NCBI GenBank assembly: GCA_034231615.1
Contig: CM067306.1
Span: forward strand, 61,339,475 to 61,403,474
Direction: 5' to 3'
From: Meghimatium bilineatum
Taxonomy: Eukaryota; Mollusca; Gastropoda; Stylommatophora; Philomycidae
DNA: 64,000 nt
Notes under the pieces: generated by a model
The model's database searches: none
What the model saw: the letters and a program-made list of their open reading frames with translations, nothing else
Told to the model about the DNA's origin: nothing
Program-made: the position numbers and the translations under genes
In this document: in pieces, positions 10,959-21,858 of the stretch
Layout: every line of letters starts with the position of its first letter
How positions within the stretch are numbered: the first letter of the stretch is position 1

Positions 10959-11235
10959 TCTTCTTCTGCGTTCGTTCTCAAACTCATGCGGCTTGGCAGG
11001 ATGTAGTCCGGAGAACGGAGTGCGTTGTGTCACTGTTTACAGCATTGCTGCGATATCTGCGCCTTTTGTCCTGACACATCCGACTTCAGCATTCATTTGG
11101 GTCACTGACCCTATATGGGTTGAGACAGCCAACTCCATCTCATAACCTCCTTAGTCGCCTCTTACGACATGCATGGAAGATGAAAAGTGCTGCTATTCTT
11201 TGTTCCCCTTTCGGGCCCCTGCAACACAAGGGCTC
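10959..11235 (-). mobile_element. SINE-A full-length copy
   Basis: Minus-strand SINE-A with TTCTTCTTCTGCGTTCG at the tail end, CATCCGACTTCAGCATTC in the middle and CTGCAACACAAGGGC at the head. No clean target duplication seen. Confidence 0.9.
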
Positions 11236-11518
11236 TATGTATGTAATGAAGCACTAATTCTCGTCCTAGAAACACCATTTCAAATATGACAATGTCAGTC
11301 TGTGAGATAAGAAAACACGTTTCTTCTTTGATATATAGAAATGCGTTCCTTTTGACAATAAACACCATTCATGCTAATGATTAGAAAGCACTATTTACTA
11401 TTTCAATATGGAAACCGCCTTTGTTATGAAGATAGTCTTTATATTTTCAATGGAAAAGATTAGATTATTTGAAAATTTCATTATTTTCCCTCACATGCAA
11501 CTAAATGGATCCATCATG

Positions 11519-11612
11519 TGAGAAAATCAACAGGAATTTCGACAAAATCAACAGGAATTTCGACAAAATCAACAGGAATTTCGACAAAATCAACAGGAAT
11601 TTCGACAAAATC
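11519..11612. repeat. 21-bp minisatellite
   Basis: Four units of about 21 bp built on AAAATCAACAGGAATTTCG. The outer units are incomplete. Confidence 0.95.
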
Positions 11613-11888
11613 GACGCCGACGATATCAGTTTCTAAGGACATCGTATAGTACAGGTCAAAATTGGATACTTATATCTTGTAAAACAGCAAACTTCTAACT
11701 TGTCAGCAGCTGGAGGCTTCTTCTAAGATATTTGTGTCTACAGCAAAGTGAAAGTCTGAATCAAGATGGTAAGTTCTATTTGTACAATTAGTTCGATTTA
11801 TTTTATTATATATATATATATATTGTGTATTTGGGTCTGTGGTGTTTTTGTGTTTTTTGTTGTTTTTTTTGGTGCTATTTTCGACTAA

Positions 11889-12191
11889 GGGAGCGCGGTA
11901 GCCTAGTGGATAGTGAGCTTGCTTGCTATCTTCTGGTTACAGCGTGCCAGGTTCGAAACCACGACCGGATATAAAAAAAATCACAACAATTCCGGGTTGT
12001 GATTTCTCACTTGACACGACCACTCCTCCAGTCGACTCAGCTGTAAATGAGTACCTGACGCATGAGTTAGGGAAGGTAAAAAACAGCAAGGAAGGGAACT
12101 GGCCACCCCACCTAATAGTTGCTGCGGCTTAGTACATGAAGAGTTATCTTCATCCCCGACGGCAGATGCGATGGGACCTACATTTACCTTT
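11889..12191 (+). mobile_element. tSINE-1 full copy (tRNA-headed SINE)
   Basis: The head resembles a tRNA with pol III promoter boxes: A box TAGCCTAGTGG at 11899-11909 and B box GGTTCGAAACC at 11950-11960. A body follows (GTGATTTCTCACTTGACACG, CTGGCCACCCCACC) and it ends near CATCCCCGACGGCAG. Flanks 11876-11888 and 12192-12204 form a 13-bp direct repeat with one mismatch (TATNTTCGACTAA), consistent with a target-site duplication. Other copies: 2246, 30655, 43215, 50715. Confidence 0.9.
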
Positions 12192-12204
12192 TATATTCGA
12201 CTAA

Positions 12205-12477
12205 ATGAAGGGTGGTTTCTAAATACCATCATAAGAAGGAAGCTACAGTATTTTGGATACTTAAAGGGACATGATGGTATCGAAAGGCTGATTCTGGAGA
12301 GCAAAGCGCCGGGGAAGAGTAGATGACGAATACCAACAAGACGATAGACCAGCAACATCGAAGAGTGTATACACATATCTCTGACCAATGCAGGCTTTCT
12401 TGTCCGGAACAGAGAGATCTTCAGAATATCCTTGAGGAAGATAATGTACTCGGAAGAATATGTCGCTGGATATATAT
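12205..12477 (+). mobile_element. LINE C-terminal fragment
   Basis: The plus strand reads NTIIRRKLQYFGYLKGHDGI and ERLILESKAPGKSR, then after a stop and shift CRLSCPEQRD. This is the basic C-terminal region seen after the RT domain in LINE-1-type elements. It abuts a 22-bp array. Confidence 0.75.
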
Positions 12478-12915
12478 CCAACTTGCTAGAGTGTTACATC
12501 AAATTTGCTAGAGTGTTACATCCAACTTGCTAGAGTGTTACATCAAATTTGCTAGAGTGTTACATCCAATTTGCTAGAGTGTTACATCCAACTTGCTAGT
12601 GTTACATCCAACTTGCTAGAGTGTTACATCCAACTTGTTAGAGTGTTACATCCAACTCGCTAGTGTTACATCCAACTTGCTAGAGTGTTACATCAAACTT
12701 GCTAGAGTGTTACATCCAACTCGCTAGTGTTACATCCAACTTGCTAGAGTGTTACATCCAATTTGCTAGAGTGTTACATCCAACTTGTTAGAGTGTTACA
12801 TCCAACTCGCTAGTGTTACATCCAACTTGCTAGAGTGTTACATCCAATTTGCTAGAGTGTTACATCCAACTTGCTAGAGTGTTACATCCAACTTGCTAGA
12901 GTGTTACATCCAACT
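12478..12915. repeat. 22-bp minisatellite with 18-bp variants
   Basis: About 20 units of CCAACTTGCTAGAGTGTTAC plus two bases. Shorter units lack part of AGAG. Long and short units alternate in a partly regular order (a TTGTTAGAG unit then a TCGCTAGTG unit recurs), suggesting multi-unit duplications. Confidence 0.95.
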
Positions 12916-13150
12916 TAATTTAATGTGTACCATATGTCATATATTATTTTGTCAACTTATTATGCTGCCTAACATCACTGATTCAGCTCTTTCTCTGCCT
13001 ATGATATCCTCATAACCTGAACAACAGATCCGTATAATACTTTGGATATTGTTGAGAGTAGTGGAACTCTCCTATGTAAGCTCTTGATACGTACTTTTCT
13101 ATCTAGCATATTAGGCCCTGGGGTGAACCAGGACCATCTGCATTAGAAGA
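12916..13150. other. No recognised feature
   Basis: No gene or repeat recognised between the array and the MITE-1 end. Confidence 0.4.
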
Positions 13151-13215
13151 CCTCTGAACATAATTAATTAGGTCTTCATTCGTTACTTTTTTATTGTTGT
13201 CGTGATTTTAGTTGA
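13151..13215 (+). mobile_element. MITE-1 left terminal part
   Basis: AATTAATTAGGTCTTCATTC, then GTTACTTTTTTATTGTTGTCG and TGATTTTAGTTGA match the left arm of the complete MITE-1 at 16262-16470. The rest is replaced by the array at 13216. Confidence 0.75.
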
Positions 13216-13415
13216 TAAAAAAATGAACTACGTATCAATAAAAATGAACTATATGTTAACAGAAATGAACTACGTATCAATAAAAATGAACTAGGTTTCA
13301 ATAAAAATGAACTATATGTTAACAAAAATGAACTACGTATCAATAAAAATGAACTATATGTTAACAAAATTGAACTACGTATCAATAAAAATTAACTAGG
13401 TTTTAATAAAAATTT
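13216..13415. repeat. 21/42-bp minisatellite next to a MITE-1 end
   Basis: 21-bp units alternate between AAAAATGAACTACGTATCAA and AAAAATGAACTATATGTTAA types, giving a 42-bp higher-order period, with one AGGTTTCAAT variant that recurs once. It begins directly at the inner edge of the MITE-1 arm. Confidence 0.93.
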
Positions 13416-13659
13416 ATCTATAGATTGTTATTTGTATTATTTATTTATTTGCAGTTAGTGAAATTACACCGCCAAAGGACAACGACAGCATAAACAAACT
13501 CTGTAGAGAAACCAATCCCTTATCTTTCAGTTTCGAACAGAACATAGTAGAAGCTATAGCCATTTAAACGGGATCAAATCCTAGAAACTTCCCATTTATA
13601 AATATTTCTCTCATTCCAACGAAACTGTGAAATATCTCCTTATTGACTGCTCTTACCTT

Positions 13660-14690
13660 TCAACTGCCACTACTGAACCACCTACCACAACTGGTTGCAT
13701 ATATTACTACTGAACCACCTCCCACACCTGGTTTCATCTCTTATTACTGAACCACCTGTCACACCTGGTTGCATATCTTACTACTGAACCACCTCCCACA
13801 CCTGGTTCCATATCTTACTACTGAACCAACCCCCACATCTGATTGCATACCTTACTATTGAATCACCTCCCACACCTGGTTGCATATCTTACTACTGAAC
13901 CACCAGCCACACCTGGTTGCATATCTTACTACTAAACCACCTGCCACACCTCGTTGCATATCTTACTACTGAACCACCTCCCACACCTGGTTTCATCTCT
14001 TATTACTGAACCACCTGTCACACCTGGTTGCATATCTTACTACTGAACCACCTCCCACGCCTGGTTGCATATCTTATTACTGAACCACCCCCCCCACACA
14101 TGGTTGCATATCTTACTACTGAACTACCTCCCACACCTGGTTGCATATCTTACTACTGAACCACCAGCCACACCTGGTTGCATATCTTACTACTGAACCA
14201 CCTGCCACACCTCGTTGCATATCTTACTACTGAACCACCTCCCACACCTGGTTTCATCTCTTATTACTGAACCACCTGTCACACCTGGTTGCATATCTTA
14301 CTACTGAACCACCTCCCACGCCTGGTTGCATATCTTATTACTGAACCACCCCCCCACACATGGTTGCATATCTTACTACTGAACTACCTCCCACACCTGG
14401 TTGCATATCTTACTACTGAACCACCAGCCACACCTGGTTGCATATCTTACTACTGAACCACCTGCCACACCTCGTTGCATATCTTACTACTGAACCACCT
14501 CCCACACCTGGTTTCATCTCTTATTACTGAACCACCTGTCACACCTGGTTGCATATCTTACTACTGAACCACCTCCCACGCCTGGTTGCATATCTTATTA
14601 CTGAACCACCCCCCCCCCACACATGGTTGCATATCTTACTACTGAACCACCTCCCACACCTGGTTTCATCTCTTATTACTGAACCACCTG
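13660..14690. repeat. 37-bp minisatellite with ~260-bp higher-order repeat
   Basis: Units of about 37 bp on ACTACTGAACCACCTCCCAC followed by ACCTGGTTGCATATCTT. A distinct unit with TTTCATCTCTTATTAC starts at 13732, 13991, 14252 and 14512, so a block of seven units (259-261 bp) is itself repeated; a last one at 14664 breaks the period. Poly-C length differs between blocks. Confidence 0.95.
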
Positions 14691-15286
14691 TGTAAATGAA
14701 AGTATCGTATGGCTTCAAGTTACTGTGTGATTTCGTCTTCATATTTCACGAATCTCTCAATACATCTTGAACAGGGAAATAACCGTGTTGAACTAGAGTT
14801 CATTGATTTTATTTGGCTGAGCTCCCATCAATTCTTCAACATTGCTCTCTGTATGTAGTGCGCACAAAGTGACAGTGCTCTCACGTACATGGGTAGTGGC
14901 AATATCAGAGCCCTACATACGTTTTCCATAAAAATGGGAGCGGGGAGGGGGTTAGCTAAAGGTTAAATCCCGTTTAGATGTTTAAATACAGGCTATTGAT
15001 CAGACAACCTATTATCTTTTGGTTTAAAAAAGGTGGGGGGGGGGAGGTGTTAACTACCTTTTCACTAAGTTCCTTGTACATCTAATTGTCATGTTCTGAT
15101 TCGTTAGGGGGGAGGGCCCAATCTCTACCCCGTCTACGGGCGTGGATACTACTTTCTATGAATTGTGAGTATTTAGTACAGAAGTGTGTGTTTCTGTGCA
15201 CAGCGACATTATACACACCCTATATACATCACCGACGCCAAATGCAGATCATAAATATTACAGTTTAATTGAACGCGGAAAGTGGC
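14691..15286. other. No recognised feature
   Basis: Unique-looking sequence with G-rich runs near 14940 and 15035. No coding frame recognised. Confidence 0.45.
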
Positions 15287-15352
15287 CGTGGTAGTTCAGT
15301 GTTTAACATATATTACCTTCCCACACTGGGGATCCGAGGTTCACATCCCAGT
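15287..15352 (+). mobile_element. tRNA-like SINE head fragment
   Basis: TGGCCGTGGTAGTTCAGTG resembles an A-box region and GAGGTTCACATCCCAG a diverged B box. It does not complete a tRNA cloverleaf that I can draw and is probably a decayed SINE head. Confidence 0.45.
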
Positions 15353-15671
15353 TTAACTGTAAAATTAATAAAATTAACGGATCCTTAGTCTGCCCAGCAT
15401 TCAGAAAAGGGTACCATGTCTCAGGGGAAAGTATGGGCGGTTGATGTAATACCGACCACGCCATCTCGTGGTATGCAGTTGGTTAATGACGGCCCTGCTG
15501 TGTATTTCCCAACACATATTAAATGTGTGGAATGTGTTACTATTATTTAAATATATCTTAGGTTGAAAGTTCCGTGTCTCGCCTTTACGCGACATTAATT
15601 TCAGATAATAGTTTTAGAATTTAAAAACAAACATTTCCATCACACACCTTGATTCCCTTATTATGTAGAAT
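15353..15671. other. No recognised feature
   Basis: AT-rich, with no supported gene. A 64-codon minus frame at 15401-15595 has no recognisable motif. Confidence 0.45.
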
Positions 15672-16030
15672 GATGCAAAACACAATAGGTACAAAAACAC
15701 ATCAGGTACAAAACACAATAGGTACAAAAACACAACAGGTACAAAACACAATAGGTACAAAAACACAACAGGTACAAAACACAATAAGTACAAAAACACA
15801 ACAGGTACAAATCACAATAAGTACAAAAACACAACAGGTACAAAACACAATAAGTACAAAAACACAACAGGTACAAATCACAATAAGTACAAAAACACAA
15901 CAGGTACAAAACACAATAAGTACAAAAACACAACAAGTACAAAAACACAACAGGAACAAAACCCAGCAGGTGCGAAACACAACAGGTGCGAAACACAACA
16001 GGTGTAACACACAACTGGTACAAAACACAA
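15672..16030. repeat. 33-bp minisatellite
   Basis: About 11 units of about 33 bp made from ACAACAGGTACAAAACACAA and TAAGTACAAAAAC. Units with AAAACAC and AAATCAC alternate, giving a 66-bp period in the middle. The length is divisible by three, so several frames stay open on both strands, with a cysteine-rich minus-strand translation. No evidence of a gene. Confidence 0.95.
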
Positions 16031-16261
16031 CTGTTCAAATACGTATTATACAGACACACAGGTCTGACTTCATTTTACACGGTTTTTCTTATTTGTACTC
16101 TACCTCTCTCAACATAGCAATGAATATTTTCCCGGGAGCACGTTTAACAGTACATACCTCCTGAGCTTCACACGGTCATCCCCAGAAATCTTCCAATAAA
16201 TACTCTTGTAAACAAGTCGTCATGACCTTTTCAAGCTTACACGCATGACCGTCATCTTTAA

Positions 16262-16470
16262 AGACCTCTCATTGAAATTAATTAGGACCCCCATTCGTTA
16301 CGTTGTTTAATTATTGTCGGGATTTTCGTTGACTACTGTTTATATTCTTGGAATCGCATGCCAAAAATAGCCAAGGCGACTTCAAGTATATAAATAGTGA
16401 CCAACCAAATTCCCAACAATAATAAAAAACGTAACGAATGAGGTCCTAATTAATTCTGTTGGAAGCCGTG
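16262..16470. mobile_element. MITE-1 complete foldback element (empty-site reference)
   Basis: The left arm (TTAATTAGGACCCCCATTCG, then TTACG..ATTATTGTCGGGATTTTCG) is the inverted repeat of the right arm (CCCAACAATAATAAAAAACG, then TAACGAATGAGGTCCTAATT). The centre is only about 60 bp and includes CAAGTATATAAATAGTGACC. The outer limits are uncertain because similarity between copies continues outside the TTAATTAGGACC core. No coding capacity. Confidence 0.85.
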
Positions 16471-16577
16471 GATCTCGTTACAAACTTTTGAGCACAAGGC
16501 ATATATGCTAATCACTTTGCCACGGAGTTCCTTTACAAACGATTCCTGAGTCCATAATATGAAAGAGAAATCATTGT

Positions 16578-16750
16578 AACTCCGGCTCTGTGGCTGAGAA
16601 GTATATGAGATCGTGTCTCAGGCGCCAGTGTGCCAGGTTTAATCTCCGCCGCAAACAAATGTACGTCCGGACTCCTCAGAAAGCAATGGCAATTTACTGA
16701 ATGACAATCTATTATACGTAGTTATATTGACTGGAAAATCCATATAGTCA
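16578..16750 (+). mobile_element. tSINE-2 copy
   Basis: GGCTCTGTGGCTGAGAAGTA, then GCGCCAGTGTGCCAGGTTT, a decayed B box, then GTCCGGACTCCTCAGAAAGC and AATGGCAATTTACTGAATG, as in 32491-32690. Confidence 0.8.
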
Positions 16751-16761
16751 AATAATACTTG

Positions 16762-16910
16762 GTTGATCACTATTGATTGTACCACAACTACAACCCTATG
16801 AGGCTGTTCATAAATCACGTTCACATTTATTGTACCACAACTACAACCCTCTGAGGCTGTTCATAAATCACGTTCACATTTATTGTACCACAACTACAAC
16901 CCTCTGAGGT
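16762..16910. repeat. 53-bp tandem repeat, about 2.7 units
   Basis: ATTGTACCACAACTACAACC begins near 16776, 16829 and 16882. The unit includes GAGGCTGTTCATAAATCACG. Confidence 0.96.
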
Positions 16911-16999
16911 AAATTTATTTTGCCAAGTTTAAACGGTCCCCTTGTCAACAACGTTCAATAATTCAGGTATCCCCTTCCCCCCTCCCTCACCTCCTGCAT

Positions 17000-17660
17000 T
17001 ATGAAGTATGTAAGGGACCTCCATTTGCCCAACTGTTCAGCCAGATTTCCCTGGTGGTGTTTCTGAGAATCTGTTTGACTGTTCCCATACTACAATGTCT
17101 TTGCTTTTGTTGTTTTAATGCGACTCATTTTGCAAGTCTGTCTGCTCCTTCATTTCCTACTATATCGCTATGTCCATTTGAATGATCACACTGATTGGAC
17201 ATGCAGAGATAAGACTGGGCTGCTCTTGCTATGTGGATAATATCTAGATTTTCATATGAGGTATGTTTAAATGCTTCAAAAACTAACATATAGTCTTACA
17301 AATGATTATGTCTGATGACTTTTGTTCCATGAGATCAAACTGTCGGTGTATTAACTCAATGGTTGTCTTGATGGTCTCAACCTCTTCTTCACAATTTGAG
17401 AAATTTTAACCACAAAAGTCACAGAACTCGCAGGCAGATCCATCAGTGTATCGTATATGAATGCCATATCATGTAAAACAGGTGGCATTGAAAGCCAATC
17501 CATCAGTGTAGGCCGTGATTGCTGATGATTGGTAGCTGTTTATAGTCTCTGGGTCACATTTCCTCATACTTGTTGGTAGTGTTCCCTTATTGCCTGTTTT
17601 ATCTAATACTTTTGTGATGATATTTAGTTGGTTCAAGTTCTCCTAAGGGAGTGGTCCGAG
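17000..17660 (-). mobile_element. LINE-2-type RNase H region, decayed
   Basis: The minus strand contains AYTDG and YTDGSA (near 17430-17530), resembling the RNase H first acidic motif, and further on GHSDIVGNEGADRLAK (17130-17180), the conserved last RNase H block, followed by a stop. Several shifts lie between them. This is the ORF2 C-terminal part of a non-LTR element with an RNase H domain. Confidence 0.8.
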
Positions 17661-17984
17661 GTAGTTTTTTTAGTTCTCTCTCTTAAGGCAGATGGTGTTG
17701 GTCATTTTCCTCTCCGGATATATCCAGTTTAGACAGACTTTTGGTTTGTGTATAAAAAACTCAGGATTGTTGACGTCAACTTTTTGTAACCCCCCCCCCC
17801 TCCTTTCCTTTGTCAATGTTTCAGCTGATCCAATAGAAACATGAGAAAGAACACAGACGAGGAAGAAGATGATGCTGACAAATATTACACAGGCAGCAAG
17901 CATATTTGGGTGGAAATGATTGAGACTCCGAACATAATGTTTCACAGTAGGCCGCCTATAGAAGAATGGAACAGCAGGCTTATA
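17661..17984 (-). other. Unrecognised 91-codon open frame
   Basis: A minus-strand frame at 17670-17945 contains one strongly hydrophobic stretch (ACVIFVSIIFFLVCVLSHV) that could span a membrane. It also crosses a poly-C run. No homologue recognised, and chance or a LINE remnant is as likely as a gene. Confidence 0.2.
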
Positions 17985-18605
17985 GAATATTCGTGCTATA
18001 CAATAGTGTGAGCCTATAGAACAGTGTACTTATAGAAAAGGGCGCCTATAGAATAGTGTGGGTTTTTGAACAATTGGCCTATGGAAAAGTGGAACTAAAA
18101 ACAGTGGGCTTATAGAATAGTTGAATAATAGAATAGTGGGACTATAGAACAGTGGGACTATAGAACAGTTGGACCATAGAACAGTGGGACAATAGAACAG
18201 TGGGACTATAGAACAGTGGGACTATAGAACAGTGGGACTATAAAACAGTGGGACTATAGAACAGTGGGACTATAGAACAGTGGGACTATAGAACAGTGGG
18301 ACTATAGAACAGTGGGATTATAGAACAGTGGGGCTATACAACAGTGGGACTATAGAACAGTGGGACTAAAGATAAGTGAACTTATAGAACAGTGGGATTA
18401 TAGAACAGTGGGGCTATACAACAGTGGGACTATAGAAAAGTGGGACTAAAGATAAGTGAACTTATAAAACAGTGGGACTAAGAACAGTGGGACTAAAGAT
18501 AAGTGAACTTATAGAACAGTGGGACTAAGAACAGTGGGACTAAAGATAAGTGAACTTATAAAACAGTGGGACTATAGAACAGTGGGACTGTAGAGAAACG
18601 GGCCT
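17985..18605. repeat. 16-bp minisatellite
   Basis: About 38 units of AGTGGGACTATAGAAC and variants (CTATACAAC, ACTAAAGATA). A multi-unit block containing GATAAGTGAACTTATA recurs near 18370, 18450, 18495 and 18545, so block duplication has occurred. The left end is degenerate. Confidence 0.95.
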
Positions 18606-18676
18606 ATGTAATACAGTCACACATTGAAATATAAATTGCACGTCATGTGTATTTATATATTTAATCCATCCTATTT

Positions 18677-18812
18677 CGTGGTGACTGGATTACCAGAACC
18701 GCGACCTTCACTATTTTTAATGGTTATAAAGCTTTGATATAACCAAATTAGACTAACATCCGGTTGAAGGGAGCGTACCTCACCACACGTGGTACAATCT
18801 ACTTAACCAAGA
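18677..18812 (+). repeat. R140 interspersed repeat
   Basis: GTGACTGGATTACCAGAACC, then GATATAACCAAATTAGACTA and CCTCACCACACGTGGTACA. Other copies lie at 30239-30375 (plus) and 31490-31612 (minus). Class not known. Confidence 0.8.
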
Positions 18813-19257
18813 TTTATGTGTCTGCACATGCGGGTGTGTGTGTGTAAGTTTGTATGAATGTGTGCGTATGTATAAGTTTGTGTGTATGTGTACGTGATAT
18901 TTAATGCATATATTTATTAACCTATAAATGTTTAAGATGTATAGTGAATTATCTTTCAGACATTCCTGCCATTTTTTTCTAGTGTGTAGTAATCGATTTC
19001 AATAAGAACAACATAAGAATCGATACCGACCACTATAATCTGTCTAGACATGATAGTTATTTATAGGCGCACGTGACAACAGGCGCGACAGTGAGGTATT
19101 TGTGTTTGAATGATCTATTTACTCAGCCGTGAACAGATGGGAGTCTGATATCGTTGACGTTGTATACACGTGCTGAGTTGGTTTGAGTCTGGTTGCTGGT
19201 ATGGAAATTCGATTCGAGGCTGCATGTATTAGGTAACATTCCTCCTACCTGCCTACC
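18813..19257. other. No recognised feature
   Basis: Includes a short GTGTATG-rich stretch at 18830-18895. No gene recognised. Confidence 0.45.
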
Positions 19258-19422
19258 TTTCTTCTTCTTCAGCGTTCAATCTCAAACTCCCATTGGATCT
19301 CTCTTGTAGCAGGATAATTGTCCAACTAGATTTCCAGAAGAATGTAGTCCAGAAAATTTTAATGCGTTGTATCGCTGTGTTATTTTCGCCAAGGGCCCGA
19401 CACATCCGTCTTCAGCGGACCC
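19258..19422 (-). mobile_element. SINE-B copy
   Basis: The minus strand carries the SINE-B signature: GACGGATGTGTCGGGCC, then AAAATAACACAGCGATACAAC, GGACAATTATCCTGCTACAAG and GAGTTTGAGATTGAACGC with a GAAGAAGAAG tail. The 5' end abuts a TATC array. Confidence 0.85.
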
Positions 19423-19460
19423 TATCTATCTATATATCTGTCTATCTATCTATCTATCTG

Positions 19461-19557
<97 letters not shown>

Positions 19558-19558
19558 A

Positions 19559-19641
<83 letters not shown>

Positions 19642-19660
19642 ATATATATATATATATATC
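19423..19660. repeat. (TATC)n microsatellite with (TA)n end
   Basis: About 55 near-perfect TATC units, a few TGTC and TATA variants, then about 20 bp of TA. Open frames across it (YLSI repeats) are artefacts. Confidence 0.98.
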
Positions 19661-19926
19661 TCCAATATATCCTATCATTTCTAACCTTATCTTATCTGTC
19701 TTATCTTATCATCTATCTTATTTATCTATAAATATATTTACCCAACTGTGTGTATACATGTATATAATATAATATATATATATATATATGCATATGTGTG
19801 TGCGTGCGTGTGTGTGTTTTTTTTTTCCTTCAGCTCAGAATACGGTACATAGGGCAGAAACCAGAGCCCTCCAGCTCGAGCAATGTGAACCTACTCTATG
19901 TAATTCTTGCATGTTGTTTAAACCAT

Positions 19927-20032
19927 TCCCTCTTTGATGGTTCTTCTCTTTGATGGTTGTTCTCTTTGATGGTTCTTCTCTTTGATGGTTCTTCTCTTTG
20001 ATGGTTCTTCTCTTTGATGGTTGTTCTTGAAT
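19927..20032. repeat. 16-bp minisatellite
   Basis: Six units of GATGGTTCTTCTCTTT, some with GTT for CTT. Confidence 0.96.
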
Positions 20033-20187
20033 GAATTTTTCTTGCTATTTTGTTACCATCTGGTACTCATTTTAACGCATGTAGGAGCAGTCTGTTTTAA
20101 TGCATTCTACATACATGTCCTATGTAAGTCCTTCGTTTGATTTCTTCGGTAACATTCAAGGTAACAATGATGTACGTATATTGTCAT

Positions 20188-20761
20188 CATCATCATCAAG
20201 TGCCGTCTCCGCAACGAAGGTTGGCTGCAACGTATCTCCAACATCTCATGTCTCTTGTCTTGGTGGTGCACTCTGCTAGACTGTAACCTGTGCATCGTGT
20301 AATGTTACTCTCCCACTTGTATCTCTGCCTACCTCTTGCTAGCTTCCCTTTGACTTTACCCTCAAGTAAGGTCTTCAATATGGTGTCATGTCTTTTAATG
20401 TGTCCAAAGTATTTTATTTGCCTGATCTTTATTTCTCTTAGTAGTTCTTTCTTCATATTAAGTGTCTTTAGCACCTCTTTATTTGTTTTCTTCTCTTTCC
20501 ATGATGTTCTCCCTATTCTTCTATATACCCACATCTCAAAGGCATCAATTGTATGTCCTAATTGTTTATTTAGTGTCCATGTTTCTGAGCCATACATTAA
20601 TATGGAATAGATGTAGCATTTTATAATTCTCATTTTTAACTTGTTTGTAATTTGTTTAGATATTAATAATTTCCTCATGTCATTGAAGGTACGAGTACTT
20701 TTAGCCATTCCTATTCTCCTTTTAACTTCTGTTTCACATCTGCCATAGAGACAGATTTATC
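20188..20761 (-). mobile_element. LINE-1, 5'-truncated copy with target duplication
   Basis: A 170-codon minus-strand frame covers the RT C-terminal part: MRIIKCYIYSILMYGSETWT, EMWVYRRIGRTSWKEKKTN, IRQIKYFGHIKRHD and LARGRQRYKW. The 3' end is TTGATGATGATGATGA, a (GAT)n tail. A 10-bp direct repeat ATATTGTCAT flanks it at 20178-20187 and 20762-20771. The long uninterrupted frame suggests a fairly young insertion. It lacks the RT catalytic core and the endonuclease, so it is inactive. Confidence 0.92.
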
Positions 20762-21060
20762 ATATTGTCATAGAGAAGTGCATTAACAATATGGGGAATA
20801 GGAACTAAATACAATAGCTATGACTGAAAACAACATGAATTATAACACAACAAAGGCCCAACAACCCAAATCTAAACAGATGGATGATCTGTATTAAGAC
20901 CAAATGGCTTAATGGTACTAAGTTACCATATACAACGATTCTCAAGGTAGTGCCTAGCTCTATTGTTTGTGTTGCAAGGTCTTAATCCAGTGACCTGAAT
21001 ATCACAGACACTGCAATGGTCAGTGCCATTGAAATGTATACCGAACAATTCTTTAGGAAT

Positions 21061-21235
21061 GCCATGAATATGCAATGCTGAGGCAAATACACTGGCCCAG
21101 AGAAACAACAGTGGAAGTAAAACTACGGAACCTCTGTAGGAGTTACAAAAAAACAGTCGTTCTTATAGAAAAAAACACAACTTTAGATATGAGCATGTTC
21201 CAGACGAAGAAAAGAAGGAGCAATGCATAGTGGCA
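21061..21235 (+). mobile_element. LINE-2 3' end
   Basis: Matches the last part of the copy at 30954-31476: TGGCCCAGAGAAACAACAG, AGGAGTTACAAAAAAACAGT, TTTAGATATGAGCATGTTCC and a GACGAAGAAAAGAAGGAG tail. Weaker similarity may extend leftwards. Confidence 0.78.
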
Positions 21236-21430
21236 GGAGTAGGCGGGTCTTCTTAAAGAGGATGAGGGGAAGGAGATGAGGGGAAAGATGAGGGGAAAGA
21301 TGAGGGGAAGGAGATGAACAAAAAATGGAATGGAAAAAGAATACGCGGGAAAAGAACCCATAAAAAAGAGAAAAGAATGAAGTATAAAGGAAAAAGAATG
21401 GAAAGAAGAAAAGAGGGGGGGGGGAGAGGA
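21236..21430. repeat. Purine-rich tract (GATGAGGGGAA and AGAA repeats)
   Basis: Imperfect GGGGAAAGATGA units at 21260-21315, then A/G-rich sequence ending in poly-G. Strong strand asymmetry. Confidence 0.8.
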
Positions 21431-21586
21431 GACATAAGAATCAAAAACGTGTGTTCCTGCGGGCCTGAGATGGAGCAAAGAATAGCAATTGTTACTTGCC
21501 ATAATATCCTACAATGCGACTAATTAGATTGGAGTGGGCTGAAGTTGGCTCTCGCAACCCATAGCGGGTCACAGTTACCCAGTAGC

Positions 21587-21707
21587 AATACTGAAGTCGG
21601 ATGTGTCACTATGAAAGGTTTAAATATTTCAGCCACTCTGTAAACCATGACGAAGCGCACTCTGTTCACCAGACTACATCCTGCTGATTTGCTGGAGTTT
21701 TGTAAAT
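21587..21707 (+). mobile_element. SINE-A 3' half, diverged
   Basis: ATACTGAAGTCGGATGTGTC, CATGACGAAGCGCACTCTGT and CTGCTGATTTGCTGGAGTTT. A younger SINE-A copy in reverse orientation follows from 21718. Confidence 0.8.
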
Positions 21708-21717
21708 GATCTCAGAC

Positions 21718-21858
21718 TTCTTCTTCTTCTGCGTTCGTTCTCAAACTCCTGCAGATTAGCAGGATGTAGTCCGGAGAACGGAATGCGTTGTGTCATGGTT
21801 TACAGCATTGCTGCGATATCTGCGCCTTTCGGCCTAACACATCCGACTTCAGCATGAC
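21718..21858 (-). mobile_element. SINE-A, 5'-truncated, with target duplication
   Basis: Only the 3' half is present (CATCCGACTTCAGCATGAC to TTCTTCTTCTTCTGCG, minus orientation). A 10-bp direct repeat GATCTCAGAC lies at 21708-21717 and 21859-21868. Truncation on the 5' side with an intact GAA-rich tail is typical of target-primed reverse transcription. Confidence 0.92.

Noticed and set aside
16278..16453. TTAA duplications and TTAGGACC ends of MITE-1 suggesting a piggyBac-type element
   Set aside because: In other copies similarity continues outside the TTAA (TCCAACAGAATTAATTAGGAC), so the TTAA is internal to the inverted repeat and not a target-site duplication.
19423..19660. Open frames of YLSI repeats as membrane proteins
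   Set aside because: Pure (TATC)n microsatellite translation.
20107..20708. Host gene encoding a 170-residue protein
   Set aside because: The YGSETWTLN, FGHIKRH and GRQRYKW order, the (GAT)n tail and the target duplications identify it as a truncated LINE.
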